Origin: Centrapalus pauciflorus
Lineage: Eukaryota > Streptophyta > Magnoliopsida > Asterales > Asteraceae
NCBI GenBank assembly: GCA_020465985.1
Contig: JAANYP010006658.1
Span: 909,001-973,000 of the forward strand
Direction: 5' to 3'
Length of the DNA: 64,000 nucleotides
Of the stretch, positions 36,779 to 48,249 are shown in pieces (position 1 is the first letter of the stretch; each line of letters opens with the position of its first letter). Under the pieces are notes generated by a model. That model saw only the letters and a program-made list of their open reading frames with translations, had not been told where the DNA came from and did not search any database. A program made the position numbers and the translations under genes.

Positions 36779-39772
36779 ATGGCGGCTCGAGCTTTTGTCC
36801 CAAAGCATAATATGGTCCTTAATCCTGATAATAATATCCCTGAGGCGCAGGGTTTTCGCCAAGTTTTGGATTTCCTAGCTGAATCTAGGATTAGCTATGC
36901 GTTGTATCATAACATTCCAATAGTCATTTCGTATGTACGGCAGTTTTATGACCATTTATAGGTTGATTGTACTGTCACCCCGACAGTTCTAAGAACCAGA
37001 ATTGCTGGACAGCCGCTAGTCTTCTCTGCAGATATGTTGCGACAGGTTCTGCAGTTGGGAACACAGGAACAGGAGGACGGGCCTATTGACTTCCCGTTAA
37101 GTATTAGGCAGACCGCGTTTCTGAGGATGGTCTACAGTTTGGATGTTACGAAGTCATCGTATATGAAGAGTGGACTGATAGGACAGTGGAGATTCTTGGT
37201 GCACGTTTTCATGGTTTGTTTTGCGCCGAAGAAGGCTGGATTTGACTACATAGTGTCAAAGATCCAATCGGGGGTTATTGCACTGGTGTATAATCGGAAG
37301 TTCAGCTTCTCGCAAATGTTTTTCTCGGAGTTCGTCCATCAGCTTACAGCTCCAGAAAGGGAAAGATTTCTGCTGTATCCAAGATTTGTTATGATGTTGA
37401 TAAGGCACTTCTTGCCAAATTTGCCACAGTCAGATGACTCTCTGAGCGTTAATGTTATGGACAAACGCATTTTTGCTGACTGTTCCTCACATCGAGGAAG
37501 ATTAGCTGTTCCGGTGGCGCGTCCATTGTTTGGAGCGATTGTGGATAGGGAATTTCACGCCCCGGGAGATGCCAACTGGGCAGGGGTCGTTGAGATTCAA
37601 CCACAGCAACAACAACAGCAACGTCAACAACAGCAACAGCCGCGTGCTCAGCCGCGTGATCCAAGACGACGACAGAGGCCAGCCGCGAGTCAAATCCAGG
37701 CGTCAAGGCCTTCTACGAGCGACCAGCCCCAAGCACAAGAAGCAGAGACTTCAAGTGCAGTTCCCGAATCCGAGCAGATTGCTCAAACCCTGGAGGAAAT
37801 ATAGGCATCTGGTCCCCATGCCAATGAAGATGTTGCAGCAGCGTTAGTGGGTGAGCTGCTTAGTCCCCCAGAAGATGAAGATGATGTATTTCGGGATGTA
37901 GAGGAATATGAGCCAGAAAGGGCAGATGAAGGCTTAACATCTTCAGAATCCGAATCAGAGGAAGTTCCTGAACCAGCAGCTGCAGATCCCGGAATTCAAA
38001 TTGGAACCTATGGATCGAGGTTGATTGTGAATGAAGGAGGTTCGAGGAGGCGAGAGGACAGGGAATCTGAGGATTCAGATTTTGAAGAAGAGGAGGTTGC
38101 TCCGTTGGTGATGAGGCAAAGGGGCAAACGTCACAGATTCATGCAGGGGACATCATCAGAGTCTGATGCACAACCTCAGCCTCAAACCCAAACCCAACCA
38201 CAAGCCACAGCTCCACCATCACCGCCACCTCAGCCTCATGAACCATACATTCCACCACCATTCATCCCATCTCCCATTCAGTCCATTCCATCTACGTCAG
38301 CCGCATATACTGAAAATCAAAGATTCATGCAACTCAAAGGACGTGTTGACTTTCAGCATGTTCAAATCATATCCCTTACAAAAGCTGTCGGTGAGCTCCA
38401 GGAGCATAACTCAAATCTTGACAAGGAGAATGCAGAATTAAGGAAGATTGTGGAGACTGTAAGAGACGAAAACACAGAGCTAAAATCGTTTATTGCTGAT
38501 CAGTCTTCAGAAATCAGATCAATGAGGTCCCTCCTTGAGCAACTTATGAAAAATCTACAAACTCAGGGGGAGACAAGTTGTAAGGAGCAGGAAGTACAGC
38601 GAAGAGATGATGATAACGAAGGCAATGATCCCGGTGCAAATAAAGAGAATGAGTCTGTAGATTTTCCTGCAGCTCAAACTACACAAGTTCAGGGGGAGCC
38701 TAGTCAAGGTGAAGGAGAAATGGGAGAAGCTGGTTCATCAAAACAGCCTACAGACTTTGAAATCAGTGAGATGATTGAAGCGCTTATGGATCTCGATGAT
38801 GATCCTCTGGATGTAGGTTTTGACTATGATGATGAAGAGTTAGAAGAAGGAGAGTTTGTGCCAGGGGAGATAGTAGACTGGCAGTCGGATGATGAAGTAC
38901 TTGCTGATGAGGATGATGAAGCTGACGAGATAGTTGTGCAGCAGAATCCTATCACCGATACTTACATGATTGATGGAAATAGTGTTGTCAATGTAGATGT
39001 GGTAAATGTTGCGTTGAACCCTCAGCCATCAACAGAAGAACCTGCGAGAGAGCTAACGAATGAAGAAAAAAGAAAGCTATGGTTCAGGGCTGAAGAGAAG
39101 GAGTTAGAGATCAAAAAGTCAATAAGAGTGCCGGGTACCGGGAAGCTGTCTGAGCGAATATTAAGCTGGTTCTTTGATAGAGATCTGCAGCTATTTGTAA
39201 TTAAAAGGAAAGACGGGCTTCAGTACATGAGGCGAACATTAAAAGCATTCAACTCCCTGCCAAAGATCGAAATCACTGCGCTAGCATGGAAAGATTTGAT
39301 AAACATTGGCAATGATCCCTATGCGAGCGTAATTGAAAGAATCATAAGAAAGGAGGGGAGATCAAGGAAATTCGAGCGTTTGAATCCAAGGGTCGGGAGA
39401 AGAGTAGAGGATCCGTCACGTATTGATCCTCTAACTGGACGACCTTGGATGAGGATTCACTATAAGCCAGCTAGATGTCTTAGGAAGGTACCTCTCAAGC
39501 CGATGCCACAAAATATTTTGAAGAATCTGAAGTGGTGGTATGCTGACACGGAGACTGGGGAAGCGGTTATGGAAGACTTAGAAGAAATTGTTATTCTTAG
39601 AGTCTACGACCCTCTTCACCTGGTAAACCTCTCCAAAGATGATCTTCACATTTTGCATGCCTGTAAGATCTCTAGTGATACACATATGGACAGTGAAGCT
39701 AGTAAGTATGAAAATGTAGTCAAGGTATGTGTTGAGAAAGGTTTGTATGCTGGTAGTAGTTTAAATCAATAA
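36779..39772 (+). pseudogene. ORF3 of element C (two in-frame TAG codons)
   Basis: ATG 36779 (MAARAFVPKHNMVLNPDNN) follows an acceptor-like GTGCAG. One frame runs to TAA 39772, about 998 codons, interrupted by TAG at 36959-36961 and 37802-37804. The N-terminal region has FRQVLDFLAES, ISYVRQFYDH and FSADMLRQVLQLG, the layout also seen in ORF3 of A and D/E. Then come a Gln-rich stretch (near 37605-37650), an acidic region (37850-38100), a Pro-rich part, a coiled coil (38340-38560, ENAELRKIVETVRDE), a second acidic region (38780-38950) and a C-terminal domain (KLSERILSWFFDRDLQLF, then KAFNSLPKIEITALAW). Basic clusters such as RQRGKRHRF are present. No signal peptide or membrane segment is evident. 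Function unknown; intact relatives may be nuclear rather than envelope proteins. Confidence 0.8.
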
Positions 39773-39820
39773 ATAAACAAAGTTCTTAAGTCAAATGTGT
39801 GAATTATTAGAAGCTATCGT

Positions 39821-39832
39821 CAAGGGGGAGTC
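39821..39832 (+). other. Polypurine tract of element C
   Basis: AAGGGGGAG at 39822-39830, two bases before the 3' LTR. Confidence 0.9.
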
Positions 39833-40478
39833 TGTTGGTACATCCTGTGTGACGATAGCAGTCTAAGTGATCCTACATTGTGATTTTAGCAAGTGTGTGA
39901 TATATATATGTTTATCTATGGTTGATATTTATTAGTGTTTGTATGTTTGAACTTGATGTAACGTATTACAAGAAGTTCAAACATAAAGTACAAAGATAAA
40001 TTCAATCATAAGTAATAACGTAAGGTTCAACACTTAGTTGTTTATGTAAAAGGCTAGATTCGAATTATATATGGGTTGACATTCGAATCTGTGATAGATT
40101 CGAATGTAACCATAGATTCGAACGAAGGCTAGATTCGAGAGTGTCTTGTGGACAGACTCGAATGGGCCTTGGGCCAGATTCGAGCTTGGCCCACAACAGA
40201 CTTGAATCAGGGTCTATAATTAGGGATAGACTCGAATAATTAGATGACTTTTAGCAGAATTCGTGAGGAATTAAGCAAAAGGCGATCTCGAGTTTATCAG
40301 CTAGGTGAGTGCCGTTTCGGAGAGAATTAGTTCGTAGGATCATTCGTGTGTCGTTCGTTCAGCGTCTAATAGTCTCCGTGTTCCGTTGGTTGAGAGTTGT
40401 CCGTCTAACCGTCAACGAGGATTCCGCACTCGTTCACGGATCCGCGTCTAGATAGATCTTGCAGTCGTAGACCTTACA
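39833..40478 (+). repeat. 3' LTR of element C
   Basis: 646 bp, TGTTGGTACATCC to ACCTTACA, followed by the TSD copy TGAAA. It differs from the 5' LTR by six substitutions and an extra TA. Confidence 0.93.
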
Positions 40479-40483
40479 TGAAA

Positions 40484-41800
40484 TCAAGGGAATTAGCTAA
40501 GGAGCATATAGGTAGTTGAAATATATCAATATGGTGAGTTTTAGCATACCAGAATTGAGTTTGAAGGAATTTTTATCCTTGGACAGACCTGCAACACGAA
40601 CAGAGGAAGACCAGTTCACACAGGATCGCGGTCGCGATCCTTTTAGCACGACCGCAATGAGTCATGTGGCGGTGGTAGTGGTCGAGCTCGGTCTGAGCCC
40701 TCGAGCTTGGGCTGAGGTGGGAGTGTGGCCCGGATGCCAACACGACCGCACAAGGTCAAGCTCGGCCGCGATCTGCTTGTTTGGGCCAAATTCTAGTTTT
40801 GGCCTATAAGGCCCATTTGAGATTACTTGTTGCATATGATTCAGTTATGGGGTCAATATACTAGTAAGTCATGATTAACAGTTGGGTTAGATTTGATATA
40901 CTGGGATCCGTGTGTATAAAGGGATGAGTAGACAGCTAGCTGAGTCAAGACAGTGATCGGGAGAGTTCGGGTTGAATTGATTGTGTCATTCAGGTGAGTA
41001 CTCGAGTTCTTTCAAAGGCATGCTTCATTTTACGAGCCTTACTTGCTTGTATATGTGTTGAGAATGAGACAAAGGTGCGACCCTCAGATATGATTCTATT
41101 CTTGTTATTATATGTGATACATGTGTGTGAGATGGATCCATTCCAGAGCTATCCGCGATGGGCAATCGCACAGGCTGACTGTCCCTAATCAGTCATTCGA
41201 GCTTATATATACGGCAGAGTTTATAGCCCAGTCTCTCATGTGTTTTATTGAGTGGCTAACCACTATTGTGTGCGGTTTGTTAGTTGGGGAAAGGCGTCCC
41301 CACATAGTGGTGAATTCTACAGAGAATCTGGATCTCATGCTCCATTGTGATTACATCTGAGCTTCACGCGATGCATCTAAGATAGATATAGTGTTATGTA
41401 TCATTCATTTATGTGTTGTGTGCATTGTGTTATGTGTTTATCTTGCAGAGTCTAACCCTCGCGTACTCACGAGCTTCTTAGCTTACGTTTTTTAGTCTAA
41501 CATGTCTTAGGCAGTTAGAAGGTAGAGTAGCAGTAGCCATAGCAGAAATAAGAGTTAGAGTTGATTCGGGGATCATTTTACAAGCTTGATGTATGTGATA
41601 ATACCTTTTGAGAGTCTGTGAATCAGTAACTTGTTTAGCTGCCCAGTATGTGTATCAGACTTGTATCCGTTATTTTATTAGATGTATCAAACACTGGAAT
41701 TTTGTACGTCATGCATGTAAATAACTTTGATTATGTATCGAACCAAAGTTTTTTTTGGGAATTCGTATCGTTTTTTTTATAAAAACATAAACATTAATCG
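40484..41800 (+). repeat. Gypsy-type LTR-like remnant (H, right of element C)
   Basis: Continues the DNA interrupted by C. It includes a GC-rich part with an 8-bp-arm palindrome (GGATCGCG GT CGCGATCC, 40624-40641), a plausible promoter (GTGTGTATAAAGGG near 40910) and a 3' part arranged like LTR F. The ORFs at 40516-40809 and 41121-41360 lack recognisable domains and lie in this non-coding context. The end is not defined. Confidence 0.4.
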
Positions 41801-42222
41801 AATTAATGCACAACGTAAACTTTTTTAAAATTTACGAATTCTGTACACGGATAATCAAGTAACATAAGATAAGTACCGTGAAAACATATAAAAATTGTAC
41901 CTTTGTAGTTGATAACAAAAACGCACGAATAAGATGCTTTCTGTATCCACTGGTGATGACACGATGGAGCAGCGCCCGCAATCGAACACATGAATAATGG
42001 GAAGAACCAAACACCTTTTGCTTGGTTTTTTTTGGCCAAAGAATCACACACACAAAACACACACTATGTGTGTTCATGTGCTTATGCATGTGTGTTTCAT
42101 ATATTCTTCAAACCACACACAAAACAAAAGTGTTTGTTTTTTGTGAAATCTCAATTTCAATTTTTGAATATGGATGTATGTGTGATTATATATGTATGTG
42201 TGCGTGTGTATAGGGGTGGGTT
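41801..42222. other. Unassigned sequence before element E
   Basis: No gene or element is recognised. It has a CACACA-rich stretch and short frames on both strands, none with a known motif. The minus strand has exon-like GC-richer DNA (41940-41995), but nothing that can be named. Confidence 0.3.
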
Positions 42223-42657
42223 TGTAGGTCCCAAAAGATATCTCAAGTATATAGCTTTAAGCTGTAGAGGGGGGGGGTGAATACAGCTATTTACAAACTA
42301 CACACACTTTTCTCAATTTTGTATGTATTATCAACAAATGTTAATTACAAACGAGCTTGAATGCGGAAAGGTTCAAGCTGAGATGACAGATACAACAGTA
42401 TGTTTAACTAGTCTAAGACAGACTTAAACCAGTTACAATGAATACACTCACTAAGAATCACTCACTGTGTTTACAAGACTCTGAGGAACAGCTTGAACAA
42501 GAACAGCTTAGACACTGAGCACTGTTTTATTCAAGTAGACTTGCATGCATGAAAGACACACTTGAATGCACGTTCACTCTTGGTTTCAGCACTTAGCTTT
42601 TTTTTTTTGCTTAATCTTTCAATCCTTGGAAGTTTCTTTTTATACTCAATCAGAGGA
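42223..42657 (-). repeat. 3' LTR of E, part distal to ORF3
   Basis: Starts TGTAGGTCCCAAAAG on the plus strand and is similar to, but clearly diverged from, D's LTR. It ends CAGAGGA, where D is inserted. The last five bases, GAGGA, are the left TSD copy of D. Confidence 0.85.
42653..42657. other. Target-site duplication of D (left copy)
   Basis: GAGGA, repeated at 56062-56066. Confidence 0.9.
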
Positions 42658-43768
42658 TGTAGGTCCCGAAAGGTTCCCAAAGTATATAGTAATAAACTGT
42701 AGAGGGGGGGTGAATACAGTACTTTAAAAACTACACACTCTTTTTTTCTCAATGTTTGTATGTATTATCAACAAATGTTAATTACAAACAAGCTTGACTG
42801 CGGAATTGTTCAAGCTGAGATGACAGAATACAACAGTATGGTTTCTAGTCTAAGACACACTCAAACTAGATTACAATGAACACACTCACTAAGATGCACT
42901 CACTGTATTTTACAAGACTCAAGGAATAGCTTAGGTAAATCAGCTTAGACACACAGATGCTGGTTTACAGAAGACTTGCATGCATGAAAATCACACTTGC
43001 ACGTTCACTCTTGGTTTAAGCACTTAGCTTTCTTCACATTCTTTCTGACCTTAGAAGCTTCCTTTTATACTCACTTAGAGGATCTAAGAGAAATATCTTC
43101 ATTGGGCAGAATGAAAAAGGAGAAGTCTTGTTTGAAAAGACAATATAACTTTTCTGCACTTTTCTGAAAAGCAGACGTGCAGAACTTTTGTCTTTTTACT
43201 TTGTCTACTGTTGCATTGCCTTTAACTAATTTAGGAATGTCAACTTTGCGTCTTTCTTCCTTGTAAAGGCCTATTTTGATATAAGAAAAAGGTCTGTCAC
43301 CCTTTTTCAAATAACCTTTTGTCTTCATGTGACAGAACAGCTTGGGCAGGCTGAGCGGTTCTGCTTTCCACTTTGTCTTCGACTTGTAAACTGATCTTGT
43401 AGTCAAAAACAATACATGATGACTTGGAAACAAATTCCATAAAGTGTTTAGCCTGTTCACAAAGAACAGGTTTTGTTCACAAAAAACAGAACACTTTAAA
43501 AATGCCCAAGCTGCTCAACAGTGTAGAGCAGCGTAGACAGTTTCTGTCCAGCCTGATCAGCAGACTGAGCAGCTTGGACAAACTGTCTTGGTTGCAACAC
43601 ATGCAACATATAGAACAGCTTTAGACTGATATTGCAAATCATTTTCAGGTTTCAATAAGGCATATAACAGGCCTTAAATTCAACCTTCAAATGTATCAAC
43701 AGGTTTGATTATAAAATCTCCCCCTCAGTTATAGAACAGGTTTGACTGAGGCCTTTTTGAGCCTAACA
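42658..43768 (-). repeat. 3' LTR of element D
   Basis: On the minus strand it starts TGTTAGGCTC and ends CCTACA. It contains many AACAGGTT and AAGCTGTTC motif copies (43440-43740) and a PPT-like CTCCCCCTCAG near 43718. Frames on either strand in it (for example 43071-43460 and 43424-43624) recur in the other LTR and are not genes. Confidence 0.95.
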
Positions 43769-43785
43769 GTCTCCCCCTATTTGCA
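43769..43785 (-). other. Polypurine tract of element D
   Basis: The minus strand reads AAATAGGGGGAGAC directly before the LTR start TGTTAGG. Confidence 0.88.
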
Positions 43786-44137
43786 ATAACCAGTCCAAGC
43801 TGGTCTTGTCAAAAATCACTATATATTTTTACAGTACATTTGCTGAAATAAAATTACAACATTACAGTAAAGTAAAAGATCAGTTTATATATACACTGAT
43901 TCTTGACTATAATAGAACAACATATGTTCTTACAAAAGTACAACTAATGTGCTAATGTATTTTACAACTAATGTAAAAGCAGAAATTACAACTTATGTAA
44001 TAATGTACAACTAATGCACAGAATGTACAACTAATGTACAAAATGTTTGGACTGTTTGAGATGGGAGCAGATAATGGCAAGCCTGTCCAACTGATGGACA
44101 GCTTCCATTCTTCACCTACCCAGATGGCAGGTGGACT
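43786..44137 (-). other. 3' non-coding region of D with ACAACTAATGTAC repeats
   Basis: Between ORF3 and PPT. On the plus strand ACAACTAATGTAC and close variants recur about six times between 43940 and 44040. The same region of E (56930-57020) has fewer copies. No gene. Confidence 0.65.
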
Positions 44138-47100
44138 TCATTCGACAGGAGGTGGTATCCCTTCTTTGAATCTTTTTACAAGTTCTTCCCTTGTTTCTTC
44201 GTGTTCTTCAATTTCAGCTGTAAGAAACATAAAGTTAGAACTTTGAAGTTCACCTCTGTCATAAAAACCTTTCAGCTCTTCCCAGATAGCTGCTCTCCAT
44301 AGGCTGGACTGATTGAAGGAGGTGGCAATTCTGAAGGCTGCAAGCTGCTTAAGACCAACTTTGTGTAGGTCTGAAGCTCTTTGAAAACATTTCTTCTGAG
44401 ATAGGGGATCTACAAAAAATGCCCCTAACTCAGGCTCTTCAATCACTTTGCCATCTTCAAATTCAACTCCTTCAGGCAGGCTGTGGTCAACTCCTTTAAT
44501 TTCCACAGCATAATCTCCTTGTTCAATCATCATAAGGAGTTCTTCCAGCTCTGTATCCCTCTTTGTTCTCCTGGCCTTTATCTTTGGATGTGTCACAGAG
44601 ACACCTTCACTTATTTCTTTTGGAATCAGGCCCAGCTCCTTTACTCTTTCCATCAGCTTCTTGATGTATGCCCTGATAGTCTTAGCCGTTTCTGACTTAG
44701 ACTGGCTCAGGGCAACTGCCAGTTCCAACCATTCCCTGTAACCCATTTGAGCAACATCAGTGTGATCATATGATTCCATTTCAGGGCCTGTTGCACCCAT
44801 CCTGGTGATCTGAAGTTTCCACTGTGTGCCTTTCCTTGAAATGGGAACAGCTTTGACAATCGCTTCCTTGGCCAGCCTTCTAGTAGCAACATCATGAAAT
44901 TTCTTTCTGGCCAAGTTGTCAAAGTGGAATTTGGCTCTGGCAGAAGGTACTGTTGATTTGGTCACAGAGACCTGAGTACCCTTTTCTCCTTCCTTCTCTT
45001 TCTCTTCTGCTGATTTCCTGGCAGCTTCCATTATTTTCTTTTGCACCTCCAAGGTAGACATTTTTATTTTCTTTGCTTCTTGGAGGGCAAGAGACTTAGC
45101 AGCTTTGGCAGATTCCTCTTCTTTTCTTAACTCTTCCAGAGCCTTAAGCTGTTCTTCCCTAAACTCAAAGTACTTGTGCATAGGGAGGCCCATCTCTTTG
45201 GCTCTGGCTTTGTGAAACTGTGTTTCTGCCTGTTTCTGCTCAATAGGATCCTCAGCTGCCTTTTCTTTGCCTTTAGCTGCTGCTTTAGTGACAGCAGCTT
45301 CAGAAGTTTCTTCTTCTTCTTCTTCTTCTTCTAGGATAAGGTGCCTCCTTTTGCTGCTAGGCCTGTCCTCAGGAATGACTTCCTCCCCCTTAGACTGAGC
45401 AGGGTTTGGAGAGCCAGCCTGAGTAGGCATAGCAGCTTGAGAAACACCTTCAGCTGCACCTGTTTCTGCTGGTTGATCAGTTTGGGTTGCAGACACTGGT
45501 ATCTCCTTAGGAGAAGGAATCTTCTCCCCCTTAGACTTAGTCTTCGAGGCAGATGATTTCTCCCCCTTTGAAGGAGATGAGGCAGCGACTTCAACCCCTG
45601 GTCTGCCTGAAGACACAAAGTCAGCAGGCTTGCCAGCAGGTTTGGAAGGTTTAGGACCAACAAGGCTGTTCACTAAGTAAGCCAAGTTATCCTTCACCTC
45701 ACCAAGTTGGGAAAGACAGTTTTGAAGAGAAGAAGCTTGGGAATCAGCAAAAGTGGTCAGCTTAACAATATTGTCTCTATCAGAAGCTGTGAACAACAAA
45801 CTTTGGAGCTGTGCAAGATGAAGTTCAAGAGAATCTTGCACATCAGCAAGGTTTGATGACACAGAATTTGATAGAGAACCCATAAGAGTGTTCAGGCTGG
45901 CCAATGTTGAAGGAAGGGTAGTATTGCAAGAAGTGAGAAGAGAGGACAGCTGTTGAGAAATGGCTGTCATAGAGGACACGGAGTCCTGCTGTAAGGAGAG
46001 GATAGAGGAGAGAGAGTTGGATACATTTTGCAGCTGTGCAGTGAGTGCAAGCAGCTGTGGAGAGTGGTCAGTTTGGGAAGTGACTGGGAAGGATTCTTTG
46101 AACATATCAAAGAAGCCTTTGAGCTGCTCAGACACAGAGTCTGAGATGATGGATGGTAGGGAGTGCATGGTATTTTCCAAAGAACCAACTTTGTTGGTCA
46201 GCAATGAAAGCTGATCCTTCAAAGGCAGGTCTTTGGGAGATGGAGGTGTATGGGTAGACTGTTTGGAGTGAGTGGATGGAGAAGATGATGATGAGGCTGG
46301 TGTTTGAGGATGAGATGGAGAAGGGAGAGAAACGTTGGACAGTAGTTCCATAGCCTGGGCAAAAGTAAGATGGCCCAGGTTAGAGGGATCAAGGGGTCCT
46401 TCAGCAGCGGCTGTAGCTGCATCATTAGGAGAAGGGGATGATGTTTGGGGCCTCTCAGATGCTGCTTGTGTTGCAGCACCCTCATGAAGACCAGTGGTGG
46501 TTCCCTCTGCAGTGCCTTGGTCTAAAGGCACCTCATCATGGGGAGATGGGATATGCATTTCAACATCAGCAGTGGTGAAACCTGCTGATGGAATTTGCAT
46601 TGTGGGAGCAGCCTCACCAGAGGGATGGTATGATCCCTGAGGTTCATCAGCTTGAGTTGTTGGTCCCTCAGCAGCTGTTTGGTGTTGAACAGCTGAATCA
46701 TGGGGAACAGAAGTGTGAGGCTGAGCTGCTGATTGGTCTATATCAGCAGCGTTGGCACCTCGTGCAGACTCAGGGTGTAAGGAGACATGAGTGGGGGACA
46801 GTGTGGACTCAGTGTGGAGTGGAGAGGGCTCCTGTCTTTCAATATCCTCAGCCTGTTGGGAGGCTGGGATAGTTGATGTGGGTATCTCCATTGGTACAAC
46901 TGGTTCCTGTTGGGAGGAACCAGAGGGTCTAGGCTGACTCAAAGGTGACTCAGGTTGGAGTGAAGCAGGCTCCAAATGAGCTGAACCTTCTCCCAAAATA
47001 GGAGAGGCAGCTGGGGTTGCTTCTTTTACAACTGAACCCTGTTGAGAGGGAACAGAGGAGGTGGTTTTCTGGGCTGTTTTCTTTTTGGCTATTGATTTTC

Positions 47101-48135
47101 TTTGATAATGGATGGATGATGTGGGTGATTGTGGAGAGGAGAGAGGATCTGTTTGGACTGGATGTGAGACTGGGTCAGGAACAGTGGGGCTGGACTGTTC
47201 CATAGTCTCTTGTGCCACAGAGGCACCAGCCACAAAGGCTTCAGGCTCAACAGATGAGCCAGGGTGAGGAATCTGCTCTTCCTCAGCCACAGAGGCTAAG
47301 GGAGCAGACTCAGCCTGAGCTGTTTTGGCCTTCTTTTTAGCAGGCCCAGCTTCAGCTGCCATGGTCCGTTTCACAAGCTTGGACCTGGCTTTGGATTTTC
47401 CAGTAGGAGCAGCAGTGACCGGATCCACCCTCACAGCAGAGGGTCCTTCCACTAAACCCAACAGCCTCCTCATAGGTGTTGATAGAGGAGGCTCATTGGC
47501 CAGTACAGGAGTATGAAAAACTCTATTCCCTATGACAGGGAAGGCAGCAGTTTTAAGTAGAGGTTGAGTATGATATAGATGCTCACCACAGACATGGCAG
47601 AAGATGAGACTCAGGAACCTGGGATATCGGACAGCAGCTGGTCTTGGCTCTTGCTGCACCAGGTTTTTCATGTTCAAGAAGATCCATTTGGCCATGTCAA
47701 GTGTAGTCCCATCCACTAGCTGAAGGACTACAGGCACTTCATCTCTACTTAGTTGGTCAAAGGAACCAACTTTGCTGCTGAATGACATTACCACAGAGGC
47801 AAATAAGAAGCTGTAAGTGGGTGACAGCTCCTTCCTGTACAGAGTAGCTCCAACCTTGGGTTCTGCCACACCACAGAAGCGTAGCAGATTGCCCATTTGC
47901 TCATTTTCAGGGTGAGGGAGATCATAGTTCTCAGCAACTGGAAGATGAAGAACCTCCCTCAGAAGATCGACTGTAATCTCAATGGTTTGAGTCCCATTGA
48001 GAATAGTACCCTTGATAACCTGAGGTTTGCAATGTAGTTGGTGGGCTTGAGGGTCAGCATCGTGGTGACAGATGGATGTTTAACAACATCCTCACCAACG
48101 AAGACTGGTAGAAAGGGATTAGGTCTGTGAGCCAT
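44138..48135 (-). pseudogene. ORF3 of element D (frameshifting deletion near the N-terminus)
   Basis: The start is ATG 48135 (MAHRPNPFLPVFVGEDVVKH). After KPTNYIANL about 157 bp present in E are missing. The frame therefore shifts and stops at 47959, while the rest stays open as a 1252-codon frame from ATG 47896 to 44138. Regions: conserved N-terminal part (QTIEITVDLLREVLHLP, GNLLRFCGVAEPK, LVDGTTLDMAKWIFLN), basic cluster KSKARSKLVKRTM, long Pro/Ser/Gln-rich linker, helical repeat-like part (LKDQLSLLTNKVGSLE), Lys/Glu-rich coiled coil (near 45000-45330) and a C-terminal domain (DHTDVAQMGYREWLELAVAL, then LWRAAIWEELKGFYDRGEL). No signal peptide or membrane segment is evident. Function unknown. 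Confidence 0.85.
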
Positions 48136-48241
48136 TTGGGAATTTTGAAGGTTTGGGGAAGCAAAAGACACTTAGTCGATTTTAGGGTTCTTGAGGATTT
48201 CTGGAAATGATGAGGAAGACGAAGATGAAACAGTATGTTGG

Positions 48242-48249
48242 TATTTATA
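48242..48249 (-). promoter_or_regulatory. TATA box of the ORF3 promoter in D
   Basis: The minus strand reads TATAAATA in AATCCTATAAATACC, about 107 bp before ATG 48135. A CT-rich stretch (CATCTTCGTCTTCCTCA) follows 25-45 bp downstream. Conserved in E and R. Confidence 0.65.

Larger units (their letters stand above)
27371..40478 (+). mobile_element. Element C: complete Sirevirus-like Ty1/copia with ORF3
   Basis: 13.1 kb with two LTRs (644 and 646 bp), TSD TGAAA (27366-27370 and 40479-40483), PBS, motif-rich leader, gag, pol, spacer, ORF3 and PPT. The LTRs differ by six substitutions and one 2-bp indel by eye, so the insertion is fairly young. The copy is nevertheless inactivated by several nonsense and frameshift changes (see gag, pol and ORF3). 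Confidence 0.92.

Noticed and set aside
40516..41360. Possible small host genes (97, 64 and 79 codons)
   Set aside because: Located in LTR-like remnant DNA, no recognisable domain, no supporting codon pattern.
41803..42280. Cys-rich short ORFs on both strands
   Set aside because: Derived from a CACACA-rich segment; no domain or start context.
43071..43624. ORFs of 129 and 66 codons on opposite strands
   Set aside because: They lie in the LTR of D and recur in the other LTR (55391-55917).
45341..47516. Plus-strand ORFs antisense to D's ORF3
   Set aside because: Shadows of the long low-complexity minus-strand frame; none has an independent motif.
44138..47896. Envelope glycoprotein
   Set aside because: No signal peptide, membrane span or glycoprotein-like cysteine pattern; only its position resembles env.
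47959..48171. Spliced-out intron as the cause of the missing 157 bp in D's ORF3
   Set aside because: The segment present in E does not have GT-AG ends at the junction, and it encodes conserved ORF3 residues.
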